A DNA stretch of 64,000 nucleotides from an uncultured Desulfobacterales bacterium (GTDB lineage Bacteria; Desulfobacterota; Desulfobacteria; Desulfobacterales; JAHEIW01). The notes beneath the pieces are model-generated. The model saw only the letters and a program-made list of their open reading frames with translations. It was not told the origin of the DNA and made no database searches. Location: the NCBI GenBank assembly GCA_947259495.1, contig CAMYLV010000022.1, positions 33,395-97,394 of the forward strand, in the 5' to 3' direction. This document shows, in pieces, positions 61,059 to 64,000 of the stretch; position 1 is the stretch's first letter; each line of letters opens with the position of its first letter. The translations under genes were made by a program, and so were the position numbers.

Positions 61059-63845
61059 ATGTCATTAAGACGTAAAATAACATTTCCCATAATTTTTTTC
61101 TTACTGGTGGTCCTGATCGGTGTGGGTTTATTTTTTTTAGTGTCATATCTTCTACCCGGTTTATTCGAATCCAAACTGATCTCCATTTTGAAAAAAGATG
61201 TCGGGATTTCAGAATTCACACTGGATCTGCGGGAGCTGGATCTTGAAGGGGCGAATCTGGGGCCGCTGCGTTTGGGCGCGCCGCAAAATCCGGCCCTGAT
61301 CGTGCGGTCCATTCAGGTGGATTACGCGCCGGGAGAACTTTATCGCAAGAAGATAAAAAAAGTTGTGGCCAGTGGTGTTGAACTTTACGTTGAGCATAAA
61401 AACGGGCACTGGGGCCTGCGCGGGTTCGATTTAGATAAATTGTTAGGCCGGATTAATCCCCCCTCCACAAAAGACCGTGTTTCCGATAGTGACGCCCCGC
61501 AATTTCCGAACCGTATTGAAATTAACAATGGCATCCTCATCTGGGCTGCCAACGGAAAAACATATCGCCTGGCCTTTGAGATCGATGTCGTTGCGCAAGA
61601 AGATGCCGACCGCATTTTAACAGCCACCGCCCGGCTGTATCCACGCGGAATGCTGGTTAACGCTTTGGCCAATATCGATTTAAAGCAAAACCAGATCGCA
61701 GCTGAATTTAACGCTGCCGATTTGGAGCTGTTGCGATTTGCCGATTTATTTCAACACATCGCTGGTCTGAACGTATCCGGGGTGGCCAGCCTGGCGGCAA
61801 AAGCCCAATTAAGCCTGAACCCATTTCAGGTTTCAGCCATCAACGGCCGCTTAAAGGGATCCACACTGAACCTTCAGTATAAAGGCATCCATTTCCAAAC
61901 CCCTTCCGGCACCGCAAATCAGACACGGCCATTTTCAATTGATTTCACAAGCCCCCGCCGGGGTGAAATCGATGTCACGCTTTCAGATCTGGCCATGCGC
62001 GCTCCAGTTGCGGCACGCATGTCGGATTTAGCCCTACGCCTAAATTTATCTGAAACGGGTTCCGAATTTTCCGGAAATTTTAACCTGTCATCTGATGTAC
62101 CGGATGACACGACAGGCCCTGTTATTCCGCTAAAATTCAACAAACCGTTCAATTTACCGTTAAAATTTTTCGGTCATCTGGCCAAAAATCACCAATGGCG
62201 CTTTGCACTGGCCAACGGTGATGCCAAACACAATGCGCAAAAACAAACCGCATTTCAATATCATCAAAACCGAGTTTCCTTTAAAATGCCTATTGTCGAA
62301 CTCAGCGCCCGTGGTGTCGGGCGCCTTTACGATATGACCTACAAGCTGCAGGTTCCCGCTGTTCAGGTCGCATCTGAAAGTGTAAACATTTTTTCCCCCC
62401 TGTTCGTCTTAACGGGCGAAACAAATTTGAATGCCGACCCGCCCCCGGGCGGAGTCTCAAAGTTTAACCTGGATTTGTCCGGCTCTGTGGTGACCGCCCC
62501 ATCGGCCACAATTAAGCTAAAGCGTCTGTCCATGGGCGGACGGATGCTGAGGGATGAGCAAGGCAAACATAAAATGTCCGGTCGGTTAAGATTTGCCGAT
62601 ACGCGCTTTGAAGGGAACCCGGAAAATCTTGCCCTCCAAGGGGCGCAGGGCAATATTCCATTTGAATTTCCGGCTGCAAGCTCAGGTCAAAAAGGAATGA
62701 TTTCAATAAAAAATACACGGTTTAATCAGCTGGAGCTGGGGTCGGTTCAGGCCGACGTTCAGCAAACGGTATCCGGCCTGTCTTTCAGCGGCAAACTGCA
62801 AAATCCGATATTGCCGGCTCTGGCTGTTAAATTTTCGGGCACTTCCGATTTTGAGACCACCGCCGGTCATCAAACCCGTGCCCGCTTCACGATCTCTTAT
62901 CCGCAAACGGGTCCGGAAATCGATTTAGGTAAATTTCTACCGGCTGCGGAAGGATTTACCTTTAGCGGCAAGCTTTGGGAACAGGGCGATATTGTTGTTG
63001 GAAATAGCGGATGGCAGGCCGCAGCCAAATCGCGGGTGCATAACGGCACATTGCGGCACCGCAAAAATAAAATCGCGGTTAAAGGAATTCAGACAGAGCT
63101 TTTGATTCCGGATCTGATAAAAATCCAAAGTGCCCCCGGGCAGAAGCTGAAATTCGCACGCGCGTCGATCGGGGATATGAAATTCGATAATGGAGAGATC
63201 GATTTTCAAATCGAATCCGCCCAATCGTTTCTGATCGAAAAGAGCCATTTTATTTGGTGCGATGGAAACGTCGACGCTCCGGCAATTCGCTTTAAACCCG
63301 GCGTCGAAGACTACCAGCTGATTTTATATTGCGACCGTTTAAACCTGGCCAAGGTGCTTGAACAGTTCGGCGCAGCCAGTGTGGAAGCTGAAGGAGAGCT
63401 GAACGGCAGAATCCCCATTCACTATAAAAATGGGCAGTTAAGCTTTAAAGACGGGTTCCTGTTTACGACACCGGGTCAAACCGGTAAGATTCGCATGAAA
63501 GACACTGAAATTTTGACTGCCGGAATACCGCCGGACACACCGCAATATGTTCAAATGGAGCTTGCCAGAAAGGCCCTGGAAGATTATGATTACACCTGGG
63601 CCAAACTGAATCTCACCACCGAAGGTGAAGATTTGCTCTTAAAAATGCAGCTTGACGGAAAACCGGCTCAATCCTTGCCGTTTGTTTATCGAAAAGATAT
63701 CGGTGGATTTGCCAAGGTAGAAGCCGACGTGCAGGGCTCGACCTTTCAGGGCATCCGCCTGGATGTGAATTTCAGGCTGCCGCTGAATAAAATAATGCAA
63801 TACCAGGAGCTTATTCAAATGATACAAAAAAGCAGGGAGCCATAA
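61059..63845 (+). CDS. YdbH-family intermembrane lipid transport-like protein
   Basis: 928 aa. N-terminal membrane anchor (about 8-35), then a long beta-rich body typical of AsmA-like/YdbH proteins (ISEFTLDLRELDLEGANLG). The C-terminal DYDYTWAKLNLTTEGEDLLL, DVQGSTFQGIRLDVNFRLPL matches the YdbH-like C-terminal domain. In Escherichia coli YdbH acts with TamB and YhdP in phospholipid transport and partners YnbE, whose homologue is directly downstream. An in-frame GTG at 61050 is an alternative start. Assignment by motif and neighbour. Confidence 0.78.
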   Translation: MSLRRKITFPIIFFLLVVLIGVGLFFLVSYLLPGLFESKLISILKKDVGISEFTLDLRELDLEGANLGPLRLGAPQNPALIVRSIQVDYAPGELYRKKIKKVVASGVELYVEHKNGHWGLRGFDLDKLLGRINPPSTKDRVSDSDAPQFPNRIEINNGILIWAANGKTYRLAFEIDVVAQEDADRILTATARLYPRGMLVNALANIDLKQNQIAAEFNAADLELLRFADLFQHIAGLNVSGVASLAAKAQLSLNPFQVSAINGRLKGSTLNLQYKGIHFQTPSGTANQTRPFSIDFTSPRRGEIDVTLSDLAMRAPVAARMSDLALRLNLSETGSEFSGNFNLSSDVPDDTTGPVIPLKFNKPFNLPLKFFGHLAKNHQWRFALANGDAKHNAQKQTAFQYHQNRVSFKMPIVELSARGVGRLYDMTYKLQVPAVQVASESVNIFSPLFVLTGETNLNADPPPGGVSKFNLDLSGSVVTAPSATIKLKRLSMGGRMLRDEQGKHKMSGRLRFADTRFEGNPENLALQGAQGNIPFEFPAASSGQKGMISIKNTRFNQLELGSVQADVQQTVSGLSFSGKLQNPILPALAVKFSGTSDFETTAGHQTRARFTISYPQTGPEIDLGKFLPAAEGFTFSGKLWEQGDIVVGNSGWQAAAKSRVHNGTLRHRKNKIAVKGIQTELLIPDLIKIQSAPGQKLKFARASIGDMKFDNGEIDFQIESAQSFLIEKSHFIWCDGNVDAPAIRFKPGVEDYQLILYCDRLNLAKVLEQFGAASVEAEGELNGRIPIHYKNGQLSFKDGFLFTTPGQTGKIRMKDTEILTAGIPPDTPQYVQMELARKALEDYDYTWAKLNLTTEGEDLLLKMQLDGKPAQSLPFVYRKDIGGFAKVEADVQGSTFQGIRLDVNFRLPLNKIMQYQELIQMIQKSREP

Positions 63846-63847
63846 AA

Positions 63848-64000
63848 ATGATAAAACCGATCTTGCTCATACTTGCCGCGTTATTGGTATTAACCACAGC
63901 AGGTTGTACCCAACACAGAGTCGAAGTGGCGCCGGTTGAGGTCAAACCGATTCACATCACCATCGATGTAAATGTGAAGGTTGATCGTGCCCTGGATAAC
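63848..64000 (+). CDS. YnbE-like lipoprotein (partial)
   Basis: 51 codons reach the window edge. Signal peptide with lipobox TAGC (Cys20), then a short conserved region VEVKPIHITIDVNVKVDRAL typical of the YnbE lipoprotein family. The start is 2 bp after the ydbH-like stop with AGGGAG inside the end of that gene, indicating coupling. In Escherichia coli ydbH-ynbE form a protein bridge across the periplasm. Confidence 0.8.
   Translation, partial: MIKPILLILAALLVLTTAGCTQHRVEVAPVEVKPIHITIDVNVKVDRALDN

Overview
The window looks like a chromosomal contig from a sulfate-reducing bacterium of the Desulfobacterota, most likely a Desulfobacteria/Desulfobacterales-type lineage. The evidence is the aprB-aprA-qmoA-qmoB dissimilatory sulfate reduction block at the left edge, the mercury-methylation pair hgcA-hgcB near 48.4-50.0 kb, and many short intergenic palindromic repeats. 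Genus cannot be decided from the sequence alone. No phage, transposase, integrase or CRISPR array was seen.

Layout. 1-5.4 kb (minus strand): aprBA-qmoAB with a near-consensus promoter and a terminator after aprA; aprA carries an apparent C-terminal frameshift. 5.9-12 kb: three YkgJ-type Cys-cluster proteins, an SDR protein lacking its catalytic Lys, a dGTPase-like HD hydrolase, an orphan HsdR-N-like protein and a nucleoside deaminase. 12.2-18.3 kb: infC (AUA start)-rpmI-rplT-pheS-pheT-MerR regulator, then tRNA-Gly(CCC). 18.5-30.5 kb: the conserved translation/RNA operon rimP-nusA-infB-ylxP-rbfA-nrnA-truB-rpsO-pnp-M16 protease-dut. 30.7-38.2 kb: an MBL-fold hydrolase, a 45-codon small ORF, and a minus-strand group consisting of an unknown 399-aa protein overlapping a membrane-anchored LonB-type protease, an HDOD protein and a RelA/SpoT-like HD protein. 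38.8-47.2 kb: a ClpP-like lipoprotein, a PilZ protein, a methyltransferase, a class IV aminotransferase, thioredoxin reductase, a multi-pass membrane protein and a glycosyltransferase. 47.5-51 kb: a small Cys-rich protein, a small membrane protein, hgcAB and htpX. 51.5-64 kb: a PilZ-GNAT-like fusion, a methyltransferase, an AsmA protein with a WHy/LEA2 lipoprotein, a BT1-like MFS transporter, a divergent YchF-like GTPase, and a YdbH-YnbE-type envelope pair cut by the window edge.

The genes form four functional blocks: energy metabolism (APS reductase fed by the Qmo complex), the translation/transcription core, a regulatory/proteolysis block (LonB, HDOD, HD, PilZ proteins, ClpP-like lipoprotein), and envelope biogenesis (AsmA, YdbH, YnbE). 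hgcAB sits alone behind its own predicted promoter and operator-like palindrome, separated from upstream genes by a terminator.

The least explained layer is the intergenic DNA. At least eight dispersed repeat families occur: TIR-bearing palindromes, a near-identical ~130-148 bp element, an element holding an expanded 22-bp tandem array, an element nested inside another, and a 54-bp duplication before trxB. Several interrupt conserved operons. All functional calls come from reading motifs by eye; no database search was run.
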